Source: Paracoccus aestuariivivens
GTDB lineage: Bacteria; Pseudomonadota; Alphaproteobacteria; Rhodobacterales; Rhodobacteraceae
Assembly: GCF_009711225.1 (NCBI RefSeq)
Contig: NZ_WMIE01000017.1
Span: forward strand, 1 to 64,000
DNA length: 64,000 nucleotides
Direction of reading: 5' to 3'
Shown here: positions 17,222-25,603 of the stretch, piece after piece
Layout of the letters: each line of letters begins with the position of its first letter
Position numbering within the stretch: the stretch's first letter is position 1
Program-made: the position numbers and the translations under genes
The notes under the pieces: model-generated
The model's input: the letters and a program-made list of their open reading frames with translations, nothing else
Databases searched by the model: none
Told to the model about the DNA's origin: nothing

Positions 17222-18715
17222 TCAGGACATGCCTTCAGGCAGCCAATTGGCGATGCGGCTCGCCTGTTCCTCGGTGACCCCAAGCGCCTCGCGCGTGGTG
17301 GCATCAGAAAAGAGGCTTTCCAACTGCGCCGCCTTCTCGGATTTTTTGAGCTTGTCGAATGCCGTGGCGCTCGGCGCATCTTCCGCAAGATCCAAGAGCT
17401 CGCGCCAGATTTGCGAAAGGTAGGGGCCTGAGACGCGCGAGAGGAAATTCGCGGCATTGGGGGTCCAGATCTCGCGGGTTCGGGGCTGCACCTCCTTCTC
17501 GATCAGCGCGGCAAGCTTGGCATCTCCACCCTGATATTGCGCGGCGAGAAAACGCGTGAGTTCGCCCCGGATATGCCCGCCGCCCTTTTGGCGAAAGGCG
17601 CGGAAGCTCTTGGCGAGATCCTTGCCCTGCATGTCACGGGCAGCGCTTTCCGAGAGCCGCGGATCGAGCGCATAGCCCTCGGTCCCGGTCGTTGGCCAGT
17701 TCGGCACTTCGCCCGGAGAAATCCCGAAAGGCTTTTGCCAATGCAGCGCATGGCTGAGTTGGAAGGCCAAGAGGTCGAGGAGCAGATCCGGATCACGCAG
17801 GACCGCATGCTGCCTTGCGCCTTACGCGACCCGGTCGAGATCCTCGCGCAGCTTCTGCGAGATCGGCGATTTCGGGGTCTCGTCGCGCTCGTGCTGCGAA
17901 GCGGTCAAAAGCCCGGCGGCAATGGCTGCTGGCTTGTCTTCCTTGCGGACCAGCCCGGCGCAAATCTGCGCCGCGCCGCGCGGATCTACATAGAGGATCA
18001 GGCCTGAATGCACCTTCTGCGCTGCGCTATAGCTGCCTTCGAGGATGGCTTGCAGCGCGGCTAGTTCCTCGCGGCCTGCCGCATCCAGCGCCTCGGCCAC
18101 GTCCAGTTCGGTGAGTTCATCAAGACGCGCGGTCTCATCTTCCGAAAGCGCACCCTCCTGCTTGTAAAGCCGCGCGAATTTCCTCTCCTCAATCTGGTAG
18201 TAACCGATATAGTTCTCGAAGCTGGTTTCGACCCATTTCCAGCCCTCGTCCCGATAGGACTCGGCAAGCGCGGCCAGCGCCTCGGCAAAGACCGCATCGA
18301 GGATCTCGGGATCATCGAGCAGGACATCCTCGGCAAATAGATCGCGACTGAGGCGTCCTCCGGCGGCTTGATAGGCCTCAAGCCCGACAAAACAGGCGCG
18401 TCGGTCGCTCGACTTCACCGCCTCGGGTTTCAGCGCCTTTCTGATCTGATGCTCTGACCAATCCCGGCTCTTGCAGAGGTCCAGCACCTCGAGGCTGCGC
18501 GCCTCATCCCTGCTGATGGTGAAGGCCGCCGCCATGCCGAGGCTGATCTCATTGGCGGCCAGGGCGGCAAGCACCGCTTCCGGCAATCCCGCCAAAGCAA
18601 GGCGGCGCTGGACATGTTTTTCGCTAACGGCAAAGGCGCGGGCGATGCTGGAAACTGGTGCGCCGCTTTGCGCCATTTTGCCATAGGCGCGGATCTCGTC
18701 CGCCGGGTGGAGATC
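17222..18715 (-). pseudogene. 3' part of ParB-like gene, cut by a 12.5-kb insertion and a nonsense codon
   Basis: This minus-strand frame continues a ParB/Spo0J-type protein whose N-terminal domain is at 31234-31587. It begins DLHPADEIRAYGKM, followed by the central helix-turn-helix (APVSSIARAFAVSEKHVQRR, then LPEAVLAALAANEISLGMAAA). A long C-terminal part typical of large plasmid ParB-like proteins ends NWLPEGMS. A single TAA at 17822-17824 interrupts the otherwise continuous frame (DRVA-stop-GARQHAVLRDP). The context reads like a Gln codon (CAA) changed to TAA. The upstream edge at 18715 coincides exactly with the tip of the mobile element. Removing the element and one 6-bp repeat would rebuild a 613-codon gene with only that stop inside. 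Confidence 0.88.
18710..18715. repeat. Left 6-bp direct repeat flanking the element
   Basis: GAGATC stands directly outside the left terminus and is identical to 31234-31239. It corresponds to Asp-Leu codons of parB, present once in the reconstructed gene. Either a target duplication or the crossover core of a tyrosine recombinase would give this. Confidence 0.85.
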
Positions 18716-18739
18716 TTAGGTTATGCGTCAAGTGTCCTT
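18716..18739 (+). repeat. Left terminal inverted repeat of the element
   Basis: The tip reads TTAGGTTATG, then five divergent bases, then AAGTGTCCTT-like sequence ending near 18739. The right tip read inward shows the same ten bases and the same AGTGTCCTT block with two extra bases between. This makes an imperfect inverted pair of 24 and 26 bp. Confidence 0.85.
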
Positions 18740-19286
18740 TTAACCGAATAACGCTGATATTCTATGCTTTTTCGCCATGAGCCGCGACTCGCGTGTATTT
18801 TTGGATTCGAAGCTCGCAGAGGCGGTCAGTTACTTTTTTTCGGCGAAAGCGATAGCCACCCTTTGATATGCACATGTCCTTGGCGATCGCCTTTGTTGAT
18901 GTCGTCGAGAATGCAGGTTTTCGGGTAGTACTTGCGGTCCGCCCAACGGAGCTGAACGGTTTGATAAGGTGTGCCGCACACCGTCGAGGTTTTGCCACGG
19001 CCACGGTGACTGTCGCTCGGCGGTTGGCGATCATCCCTGCATCGGAGATGGGTGAACGGACCTGGTTTCGCTGAGAAGGCCGACACGGCCCCTCTCGCCG
19101 GGGGAGCGGCAAGGTCAGCGGACCGGACATTGCTGCCGTTCGCAGGTGCAGCATGCGGGCGGCTCCCATCGGCGACATGAGTGATCCGCTGGGCGAGTAA
19201 CGGCCTGATGGCGGTGCGGCACAGCGACCGCCCTAACCTGAAGAAGCGACCGTTCGGTCAGTTCCTAGTATGACGGCCCCTCCGGT
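18740..19286. other. Left subterminal region of the element, no confident gene
   Basis: This is about 550 bp of somewhat lower GC between the left tip and the phosphatase gene. A minus-strand frame (18826-19086, 86 codons) and an overlapping plus-strand frame both lack a ribosome site and known motifs. I do not call either. The stretch may hold recombinase accessory sites or decayed sequence. Confidence 0.4.
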
Positions 19287-19871
19287 TCAGCTTTCAAAGC
19301 CCAGCGAGGGCTCCAGCGCCTCCCAGCTTTGATCCATCGGCCATGCGGCAGTCAGCGGCAGGCCGACATGGCCATAGCGGAACGAGATCTGGCCCTCGGC
19401 CTCATCCTCGCCCGCACCGCGTGCCGCCAGATATAGCGCACTGGCTAGCCCGGTCCGGTCCGCGCCCTGTTTGCAATGGATCAGCAGCGGCTTCGTCAGG
19501 CGCTGCATCAGGGCGATCAGCTGATCCGCGCGATCCTGCGACAGGGGTTTTCCGGCGCTCATGCCGAAATCGGCATGCTCCAGCCCCAGCCGTTGCGAGG
19601 TCGCGATTTCTTCGGCATACCACGCCCCGTCCGAGGCCCCGCGCAGGTTCAGCACGCTGCGAAAGCCGTGCTTTTGCGCCCAATCCGCCAGTTGCACCCC
19701 GTCAGGCTGGGCCGAGCGATAAAGCTCTCCCTTGATGACCTCGTGAAAATTTCCGCTGGCCTGCAGATGCATGGCCCAGACCACGGCAAGAATGATGGCT
19801 TGCAGGACAAGGATTGCGGCGATGAAAAGGAAAGGGCGAAAAGGGCGGGGAGGGGCGGATGATTCTGTCAT
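19287..19871 (-). CDS. Membrane-anchored dual-specificity phosphatase family protein
   Basis: This 194-residue protein has one N-terminal membrane helix (FLFIAAILVLQAIILAVVWA, about residues 14-33), so the catalytic domain is probably periplasmic. The phosphatase loop is HCKQGADRTG, which fits CX5R with Cys and Arg present, and YRSAQPDGVQL near the start of the domain is the usual DSP entry motif. Relatives near lipid A or phospholipid genes act as phosphatases on lipid or sugar phosphates. The start at 19871 (MTESSAPP) was chosen for the compact N-terminus before the helix. It is divergent from the response regulator, with a shared promoter containing the AAGCTGAA repeats. It could remove phosphate groups from lipid A or recycle undecaprenyl phosphates; the substrate is unproven. 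Confidence 0.8.
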   Translation of the reverse strand: MTESSAPPRPFRPFLFIAAILVLQAIILAVVWAMHLQASGNFHEVIKGELYRSAQPDGVQLADWAQKHGFRSVLNLRGASDGAWYAEEIATSQRLGLEHADFGMSAGKPLSQDRADQLIALMQRLTKPLLIHCKQGADRTGLASALYLAARGAGEDEAEGQISFRYGHVGLPLTAAWPMDQSWEALEPSLGFES

Positions 19872-19890
19872 GCCGCGTCCTTGAAGCGCG

Positions 19891-19909
19891 AAGCTGAAGG
19901 CAAGCTGAA
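19891..19909. promoter_or_regulatory. Direct-repeat response-regulator site (divergent promoter)
   Basis: AAGCTGAA occurs twice, at 19891-19898 and 19902-19909, one helical turn (11 bp) apart. This is the layout bound by OmpR-family dimers. The site lies between the phosphatase and response-regulator genes, and the same repeat in inverse orientation occurs at 20601-20619. Confidence 0.6.
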
Positions 19910-19932
19910 CGGCGGTCACAAAAGGGGTGATC

Positions 19933-20589
19933 ATGCGGATCCTGCTAATTGAGGATGATGCGGGGCTGGGTCCCGCCGTCCGCGAACAGATCGTCGCCGA
20001 CGGTCATCTGGCCGATTGGGTGCGTGAGCTGGCCGATGCCGAGGCCTGCACCGCCACCGTCGATTACGACCTGATCCTGCTGGACCTGATGCTGCCCGAT
20101 GGGCGCGGGATCCCCTTTCTGCGCGCCTTGCGCGGGCGCGGGGCGACGACCCCGGTGATCATCCTGACCGCGATGGACCGGATCTCGGACCGGATCGAGG
20201 GGCTGAATGCCGGGGCCGATGATTATCTGGTCAAACCCTTTGATCTGTCCGAACTTTCGGCCCGGATCGGGGCCGTCGCCCGACGCTATAACGGCAACCC
20301 CAATCCGCTGATCGCGCTTGGCGCGTTCCGCGTCGATCTGGCCGCGCGACAGGTAACCCGGCCAGAGGGGCCGGTCGATCTGGGCCGCCGCGAATGGATC
20401 GTGCTTGAGACGCTACTGCGCAATGCCGGGCGCTATGTCTCGCGCCCCGAGATCGAGGACCGGCTTTACAGCTTCGAGGAAGGCGTCGAGAGCAACACGG
20501 TCGAGGTCTATGTCAGCCGGTTGCGCCGCAAGCTGGGCCGCGACAGCATCCAGACCCAGCGTGGCTTGGGATACCGCATCCCGAAATAA
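19933..20589 (+). CDS. OmpR/PmrA-family response regulator
   Basis: This 218-residue regulator has a receiver domain with acidic residues E7-D9, phospho-acceptor D51 (LILLDLMLPD), T79 and K101 (YLVKPF). A winged-helix DNA-binding domain (about 125-218) ends VEVYVSRLRRKLGRD...RGLGYRIPK. The ATG at 19933 has AAAGGGG just upstream; a GTG two codons earlier is possible. Overall it resembles PmrA/QseB/TctD regulators. The cognate kinase is probably the one at 23354-24619, four genes downstream in the same operon. Direct repeats on both sides of the gene suggest autoregulation and control of the glycosyltransferase genes. Confidence 0.93.
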   Translation: MRILLIEDDAGLGPAVREQIVADGHLADWVRELADAEACTATVDYDLILLDLMLPDGRGIPFLRALRGRGATTPVIILTAMDRISDRIEGLNAGADDYLVKPFDLSELSARIGAVARRYNGNPNPLIALGAFRVDLAARQVTRPEGPVDLGRREWIVLETLLRNAGRYVSRPEIEDRLYSFEEGVESNTVEVYVSRLRRKLGRDSIQTQRGLGYRIPK

Positions 20590-20600
20590 CCTGTCCGGCG

Positions 20601-20619
20601 TTCAGCTTCGCTTCAGCTT
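20601..20619. promoter_or_regulatory. Second direct-repeat response-regulator site
   Basis: TTCAGCTT at 20601-20608 and 20612-20619, with an 11-bp period, is the exact reverse complement of the pair at 19891-19909. It lies in the 96-bp gap before the LAB_N gene. An internal, regulator-activated promoter for the lipid A genes is therefore likely. Confidence 0.6.
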
Positions 20620-20685
20620 CGCCGTCTAACCCCGCCGCAGAAACGATGATCCGGGCCGCACCAACGGCAACCGGAGCGGAACTGC

Positions 20686-20976
20686 ATGGACGGGAACATG
20701 ACCACATCCAACCTTTGGCTTGGCATCGGGTTTTTAGGCCAGATGCTGTTCAGCGCCCGATTTCTGGTCCAGTGGATCACCAGCGAAAGGCAGGGCCGCA
20801 GCGTCATCCCCTTGGCCTTTTGGTGGCTTAGTCTTGCGGGCGGGGTCACGCTGCTGGCCTATGCGGTGGCGCGGCGCGATCCGGTGTTCATCATTGGACA
20901 GGCCTCGGGGCTGGTCGTCTATCTGCGCAATCTGCGCCTGATCCGGGCCGAAACCGCAACCAAGGCCACCGCATGA
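20686..20976 (+). CDS. LAB_N-type small membrane protein
   Basis: This 96-residue protein has about three hydrophobic helices and the lipid-A-disaccharide synthase N-terminal (LAB_N) pattern: GIGFLGQMLFSARFLVQWITSERQGRSVIPLAFWWLSLAGG, here described in two adjoining parts, residues 14-34 and 35-55. A final ASGLVVYLRNLRLI follows. Stand-alone LAB_N proteins commonly accompany ArnT/ArnC-like glycosyltransferases and are presumed to take part in lipid-linked sugar or lipid A handling at the inner membrane. It starts at 20686 with GGAG nine bases upstream (ATG at 20698 is an alternative) and overlaps the ArnT-like gene by 4 bp. Confidence 0.85.
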   Translation: MDGNMTTSNLWLGIGFLGQMLFSARFLVQWITSERQGRSVIPLAFWWLSLAGGVTLLAYAVARRDPVFIIGQASGLVVYLRNLRLIRAETATKATA

Positions 20977-22532
20977 GCGACCAGATCTCGCAGATCCGCC
21001 GCGACACGCTGGTAGTTCCTCCGCTTGCGCTGGCGATGCTCCTGTTTGCGGGGCTTTCGGTGCTGGGCGTCCTGCTGCGCCCGGCCATGCCCATCGACGA
21101 GACCCGCTACCTGACTGTCGCATGGGAGATGCGGCTGTCCGGCGACTGGCTCGTCCCGCATCTGAACGGGCTGCCCTATAGCCACAAGCCGCCTTTGCTG
21201 TTCTGGCTGATCAACCTGATCTGGCTGGTCACCGGTCCCTCCGAGATCGCGGCGCGGCTGGTCGCGCCGGCTTTCGGGCTGGCCTCGATCTGGGCGACGG
21301 CGCGACTGGCGCGCCGGCTAGTGCCGGACGCGCCCGAAATCGGCGGCCATGCCGCGCTGGTGCTGTCGGGAATGCTGGGCTTCAGCTTCTTCGCCGGGCT
21401 GACCATGTTCGACGCGATGCAGGTGCTGGCCACGGTGCTGGGCGTCACCGCGCTGACCGGGGTCGCCACGCGCGGGCGGGCGGCATGGCTGGGATGGGGC
21501 GCGGCGCTGGCGCTTGGCGCTTTGGCCAAGGGGCCGGTCATCCTGATCCATCTGCTGCCCGTGGCGCTGACCACGCCGCTTTGGGCCGGGATCGGCTGGC
21601 GCCAAGCCAGCAAGGGGCTGGCGTTGGGACTGCTGACGGGTCTTGGCATCGTCCTGCTTTGGCTGGGTCCTGCGCTGATCGCAGGCGGGTCGGAATACCG
21701 CACCGCCGTCCTGTGGACGCAAAGCGCGGGACGCATGGTCGATTCCTTTGCGCATCAAAAGCCGATCTGGTTCTTCCTTGCGATGGCTCCGCTGCTGATC
21801 TGGCCTTGGGGTTGGTCCCTTGCCAGCTGGCGCGCGGCACGACTGCCGGGGCCTCTGGCGGTCTGGACCTTTGCAACTTTCGCGATCTTCAGCCTGATCA
21901 GCGGTAAACAAGCGCATTACCTGCTGCCGATGCTTCCCGCCGTGGCCATCGCTTTTGCCCCGGCGCTGGCTTTGCCACGCCTGCCGCTGGGGGTGGCGGC
22001 GCTGGTGCCTATGGCTTTGGCCCTGCTGCTGGGTGCAATCATCCTTGGCTTTGGCCCCAAGGAATGGGGCGTGGCGGCCCAGCCGCTTGCGCCCGCGCTT
22101 CTGGCGACCGCGCTTGCCCTGACCGCCGCGCTGCTGGTCTGGCGTGGCGGGCCGCTTGCCGCCCTTGCCAGCAGCGCGATCATCTTGTCGCTTTCGGTCC
22201 TGTTTCTGGGCCGCATGACCGAGATCTATGACGCCGGCAGTCTGGGTCACCGCCTTGCAGTGCATGACGCGGCGGGCGTGGGTCTGGTCGGCGGCAATTA
22301 CGCGGGCGAGTTCAACTATGCCGGACGCCTTCGCAACCCTGTGAAGCTGTTCGACGCGCCCGAGGCCGGGCTTGCATGGCTGGCCGAATGCCCCGCGCGC
22401 ATCCTTGTCATGCCCACCGCACGCGCGCCGCAAGAGCCCGCGCCCTCGGACATCATCACCTTCCGCAGCCAGACCTATGGGCTGTGGCTTTCCCCCGACC
22501 AAGACCAACAAAACAACGAGGCATGCAAATGA
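20973..22532 (+). CDS. ArnT-like membrane glycosyltransferase (GT39/GT83 type)
   Basis: This 519-residue integral membrane enzyme has about 11-12 hydrophobic helices. Near the N-terminus it has PAMPIDETRYLTVAWEM, the acidic D/E-x-RY loop motif of protein O-mannosyl-transferase/ArnT proteins, then YSHKPPLLFWLI matching the conserved ArnT H-KPPL segment. A late SGKQAHYLLPMLPA is also family-typical. ArnT moves 4-amino-4-deoxy-L-arabinose from undecaprenyl phosphate to lipid A; relatives transfer other sugars. No arabinosamine synthesis genes are here, so the donor is more likely a simple sugar or aminosugar made by the GT2 neighbour. It overlaps genes on both sides by 4 bp, so is tightly co-translated. 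Confidence 0.85.
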   Translation: MSDQISQIRRDTLVVPPLALAMLLFAGLSVLGVLLRPAMPIDETRYLTVAWEMRLSGDWLVPHLNGLPYSHKPPLLFWLINLIWLVTGPSEIAARLVAPAFGLASIWATARLARRLVPDAPEIGGHAALVLSGMLGFSFFAGLTMFDAMQVLATVLGVTALTGVATRGRAAWLGWGAALALGALAKGPVILIHLLPVALTTPLWAGIGWRQASKGLALGLLTGLGIVLLWLGPALIAGGSEYRTAVLWTQSAGRMVDSFAHQKPIWFFLAMAPLLIWPWGWSLASWRAARLPGPLAVWTFATFAIFSLISGKQAHYLLPMLPAVAIAFAPALALPRLPLGVAALVPMALALLLGAIILGFGPKEWGVAAQPLAPALLATALALTAALLVWRGGPLAALASSAIILSLSVLFLGRMTEIYDAGSLGHRLAVHDAAGVGLVGGNYAGEFNYAGRLRNPVKLFDAPEAGLAWLAECPARILVMPTARAPQEPAPSDIITFRSQTYGLWLSPDQDQQNNEACK

Positions 22533-23290
22533 GCGTCACTTCTCTCTCCGTCGTCATTCCCTGCCATAACGAGGAAGGCGCGATTGCCGGGCTGATTGCC
22601 GAATGCTTCGCCTCCCTGCCGGGGCGCGAGGTCGAGGTCATCATCGTCGATGACGGCTCGCAGGACGCCACTGCCGCGCGGGTGCTGGAACTGGCCGCGG
22701 TTGAGCCGCGCCTGCGCCTGATCCGCCATGCGCGGTGCTGCGGGCAGTCGGCGGCGATCCGCAGCGGCGTCTCGGCGGCGCGGTATGACTGGATCGCAAC
22801 TTTGGACGGCGACGGGCAGAACCCGCCCGACCAGATCCCGGTGCTGATCGCGGCCCTCGCCATCGCGCCCGCAGCAAAGGTCGGGCTGGTGCAGGGCCAG
22901 CGCCTGGGCCGCTGCGACACGGCCAGCAAGCGCATCGCCTCGCGACTGGCCAATGGTTTGCGCAACTCGGTGCTGCAGGACGGGGTCGCCGATTCCGGCT
23001 GCGGGTTGAAGCTGTTCCGGCGCGAGGCATGGCTGGCCATGCCCTTCTTTGACCATATCCACCGCTTCACCCCGGCGATGATGCGACGCGACGGCTGGGA
23101 GGTGCTGGTCGCCCCCGTCAGTCATCGCGCGCGCCTTTCCGGCCGGTCGAACTATTCGAACCTGCAACGCGCGCTGGTTGGAGCGGTCGATCTGCTGGGC
23201 GCGGCATGGCTGATCCGGCGCAGCGGCCGGCCCCGCCCGGTGCGGACGGAAAGCCCGGCCAGCGAACCCCTTCTGCTGGGCCGCGAATAG
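22529..23290 (+). CDS. GT2 family glycosyltransferase (ArnC/dolichyl-phosphate mannosyltransferase type)
   Basis: This 253-residue cytoplasmic GT-A enzyme opens LSVVIPCHNEEGAIAGLI and has VEVIIVDDGSQDAT with the donor-binding Asp pair. WIATLDGDGQNPPDQIP contains the DGDGQ metal motif, and SGCGLKLFRREAW and RFTPAMMRRDGWEV follow. It would load a sugar onto undecaprenyl phosphate for the ArnT-like enzyme. Unlike ArnC it has no C-terminal pair of membrane helices, only a short tail with VGAVDLLGAAWLI. The ATG at 22529 overlaps the upstream stop (ATGA); an ATG at 22523 is too close to the ribosome site. Confidence 0.88.
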   Translation: MSVTSLSVVIPCHNEEGAIAGLIAECFASLPGREVEVIIVDDGSQDATAARVLELAAVEPRLRLIRHARCCGQSAAIRSGVSAARYDWIATLDGDGQNPPDQIPVLIAALAIAPAAKVGLVQGQRLGRCDTASKRIASRLANGLRNSVLQDGVADSGCGLKLFRREAWLAMPFFDHIHRFTPAMMRRDGWEVLVAPVSHRARLSGRSNYSNLQRALVGAVDLLGAAWLIRRSGRPRPVRTESPASEPLLLGRE

Positions 23291-23353
23291 AAATTGCGGC
23301 TGGACGTGGCGCGGAATCCGGCCTCAATGAAGGGGCCCAGCGATGGAGTCCCC

Positions 23354-24619
23354 ATGTCCCGCCCCCGCAGCCTGCGCCGCGATCTTGCCCTTGGTTTCGG
23401 CGCGGGCATCGCCCTGACATGGCTGATCGCGTTGCTCGTCGGCTGGGCTATCCTGCGCCGCGAGATCGACGAGGTCTATGACGCCGCCCTTGGCCGCACC
23501 GCCGACCGGCTATTGGCGATCGAGGGCATCCCGGGTGGCACGCCCCGGCGCAGCGATCTGGTAGCCCGGATGACCGGCCCTGAGGGGCAGGTGCTGTTCC
23601 GCTCGCGCAATGCCGATGATGCGCTGTTCGCGAGCCATCGCGACGAGGGGTTTTCCGACGCCGGCGACATGCGGGTTCTGACGATCAAGACCGAGGGTGG
23701 CGGGCTGTTGCAAGTCGCGGCCCCGCTTGAGGAACGCGGAGCCGCCGCGCGCGAGACGTTGGCGGGGATGCTTCTGCCCTCAATCCTGCTGCTGCCGCTG
23801 GCCTTTCTGGGCGTCAGCTGGTTCACCCGCCGCCGCCTTGCGCCCGTCGAGGTTCTGTCGCGCGAAGTGGCCGGGCGCGATGCCCGCGATCTGCGCTCGC
23901 TGGGGTTGAACGACCTGCCCGCCGAGTTGGAGCCGATCCAGAAGGCGGTCGATCAATTGATGGCACAGCTGGACATGGCCCTGACTGCCGAGCGGGATTT
24001 TTCCTCGAATGCAGCACATGAGCTGCGCACCCCCATCGCCGCCACCTTGGCCCAGACCCAGCGCCTGATCGCCGAAACCAAGGACGCTGAGAGCCGCAGC
24101 CGCGCCGAAGGCATCGCCACCTCGCTGCGCCGCCTGTCGCGGCTGTCGGAGAAGCTGCTGGATCTGGCCCGCGCCGAGGGCATGTCGGGCCACGATCACG
24201 GGCTGCATGACATGGTCCCGGTGCTGCGCCTGCTGGCCTCGGATTTCGACGGGCGGGTGCGGTTGGAGCTGCCCGACGCGCCCGCGCCGATCGCCATGGA
24301 TATCGACGCCTTCGCCGTTCTTGCCCGCAACCTGATCGAGAACGCTTTGGTCCATGGCACATCACCCGCGACCGTGCGCCTGTCCGCGTCGTCACTGGTC
24401 GTGGAAAACTCCGGGCCGCCTGTCGCCCCCGAAGCATTGGCCAAGCTGACCCGGCGCTTTGAACGTGCGGGCAGCCAGAATCTGGGCTCGGGCCTTGGCC
24501 TTGCCATTGTCGAGACCATTGCCCGCAATGCCGATGCCGCGTTGCACCTGACCTCGCCCGCGCCGGGCAAGCTCGACGGGTTTCTGGCCGAGGTCAGGTT
24601 CGATTGTTCAAAGACCTGA
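23354..24619 (+). CDS. Sensor histidine kinase (PmrB/QseC type)
   Basis: This 421-residue membrane kinase has a first helix FGAGIALTWLIALLVGWAIL, a periplasmic sensor of about 110 residues, and a second helix MLLPSILLLPLAFLGVSWF. A HAMP-like linker leads to the H-box SSNAAHELRTPIAATLAQ (His at about residue 222), then the N-box RNLIENALVHG and the G-box GSGLGLAIVE. The ATP domain is compact, lacking a clear DxGxG F-box stretch, as is usual for QseC-like kinases. ATG 23354 has GGAG six bases upstream. It probably partners the response regulator at 19933, with the membrane genes lying between them in one operon. Confidence 0.9.
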   Translation: MSRPRSLRRDLALGFGAGIALTWLIALLVGWAILRREIDEVYDAALGRTADRLLAIEGIPGGTPRRSDLVARMTGPEGQVLFRSRNADDALFASHRDEGFSDAGDMRVLTIKTEGGGLLQVAAPLEERGAAARETLAGMLLPSILLLPLAFLGVSWFTRRRLAPVEVLSREVAGRDARDLRSLGLNDLPAELEPIQKAVDQLMAQLDMALTAERDFSSNAAHELRTPIAATLAQTQRLIAETKDAESRSRAEGIATSLRRLSRLSEKLLDLARAEGMSGHDHGLHDMVPVLRLLASDFDGRVRLELPDAPAPIAMDIDAFAVLARNLIENALVHGTSPATVRLSASSLVVENSGPPVAPEALAKLTRRFERAGSQNLGSGLGLAIVETIARNADAALHLTSPAPGKLDGFLAEVRFDCSKT

Positions 24620-24649
24620 CCCTATTGAACACAACAGACTGGAGAAAAC

Positions 24650-25081
24650 ATGAAGATGTTAGACAGTTGGCAAATATGGGCCTTGCTTTCCGCAAGCTTT
24701 GCGGCCCTGACTGCGATTTTTGCCAAGGTCGGCATTGAGAACGTAAACTCCGACTTCGCGACGTTCATCCGCACGATCGTGATTCTGGTCGCGGCGGGCG
24801 TCATGGTCTTCGCGACAGGGCATTGGATGGACCCATACCAGATCTCCGGCAAGACATGGCTGTTCCTGATCCTCTCCGGCCTGGCCACTGGGGCATCGTG
24901 GATCTGCTATTTCCGAGCATTGAAACTGGGGAATGCGGCTCAGGTCGCACCAGTCGATAAGCTGAGCGTCGTTCTGGTGGCGATCATCGCTGCGGTCTTT
25001 CTTGGCGAGCGATTGTCGATGACGGCATGGGTCGGCGTTGTGATGATCGGTTTGGGCGCAGTGCTTGTCGTTCTCCGCTGA
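24650..25081 (+). CDS. EamA-family membrane transporter
   Basis: This 143-residue half-size drug/metabolite-type transporter has five hydrophobic helices (WALLSASFAALTAIFAKVGI, FIRTIVILVAAGVMVFATG, LFLILSGLATGASWICYFRA and two more). ALKLGNAAQVAPVDKLSVVL and FLGERLSMTAWVGVVMIGLG are signatures of this short EamA class. Such proteins work as dimers. Next to ArnT/ArnC-like genes a role like ArnE/ArnF, flipping the undecaprenyl-linked sugar to the periplasmic side, is attractive but inferred. It is the last cargo gene, 30 bp after the kinase. Confidence 0.85.
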   Translation: MKMLDSWQIWALLSASFAALTAIFAKVGIENVNSDFATFIRTIVILVAAGVMVFATGHWMDPYQISGKTWLFLILSGLATGASWICYFRALKLGNAAQVAPVDKLSVVLVAIIAAVFLGERLSMTAWVGVVMIGLGAVLVVLR

Positions 25082-25603
25082 GGTCATAGGCGATACCTAG
25101 ACGCCTCAAGTGTTCGTCGAATTGTTGTGCAATGGGCGCGACGGTCGCCTTTGTCCGCTCATCACACTGCAATTCCAAATAGCGAGCGATACCGCGTGCT
25201 GCACGATTGTCTGCAATGGGTTGGCCTTGGCCAAGCTTATGAAATTCTAGCTTCAAGGCGTCTGCGAGGCCGCTTCAGGAGTTTATGCAGAGCAGCGTTC
25301 GTCACGGCTGGATGGCCGCTATGGAGTAGCCTTTCTTCGCCGCATTTGCGAAGGCAGGCCTACGCCGTTGCCTGGACGAGTGTCGGCGAAGGGCTCTTTG
25401 CGCCGATCGGCCCATGCCACAGCGTCTGCGGAAGGTTCGGCTGCGCGACGCTCTCTCCTATAAACATCGGCACGCACAGTGAAGCAATCCGGATCGGAGG
25501 GGGCGAGCTTACTGCGGATCATGTTGTGCAGAATGATCACGGCGCGGGTCAGGGCAACTTCTTTCGACGTTCATCGAATCTTCTCTGGTAATCGCAGCCT
25601 TCA
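25082..25603. other. Gap between cargo and recombinase modules
   Basis: About 520 bp separates the convergent EamA gene and the recombinase cluster. Frames here (for example 24984-25256 and 25319-25540 on minus) lack convincing starts and motifs. The stretch may contain remnants of cargo that was exchanged. Confidence 0.4.

Noticed and set aside
18826..19086. An 86-codon leftward gene at the left end of the element
   Set aside because: There is no ribosome site or known motif, and an overlapping frame on the other strand is equally open. Evidence is too weak for a call.
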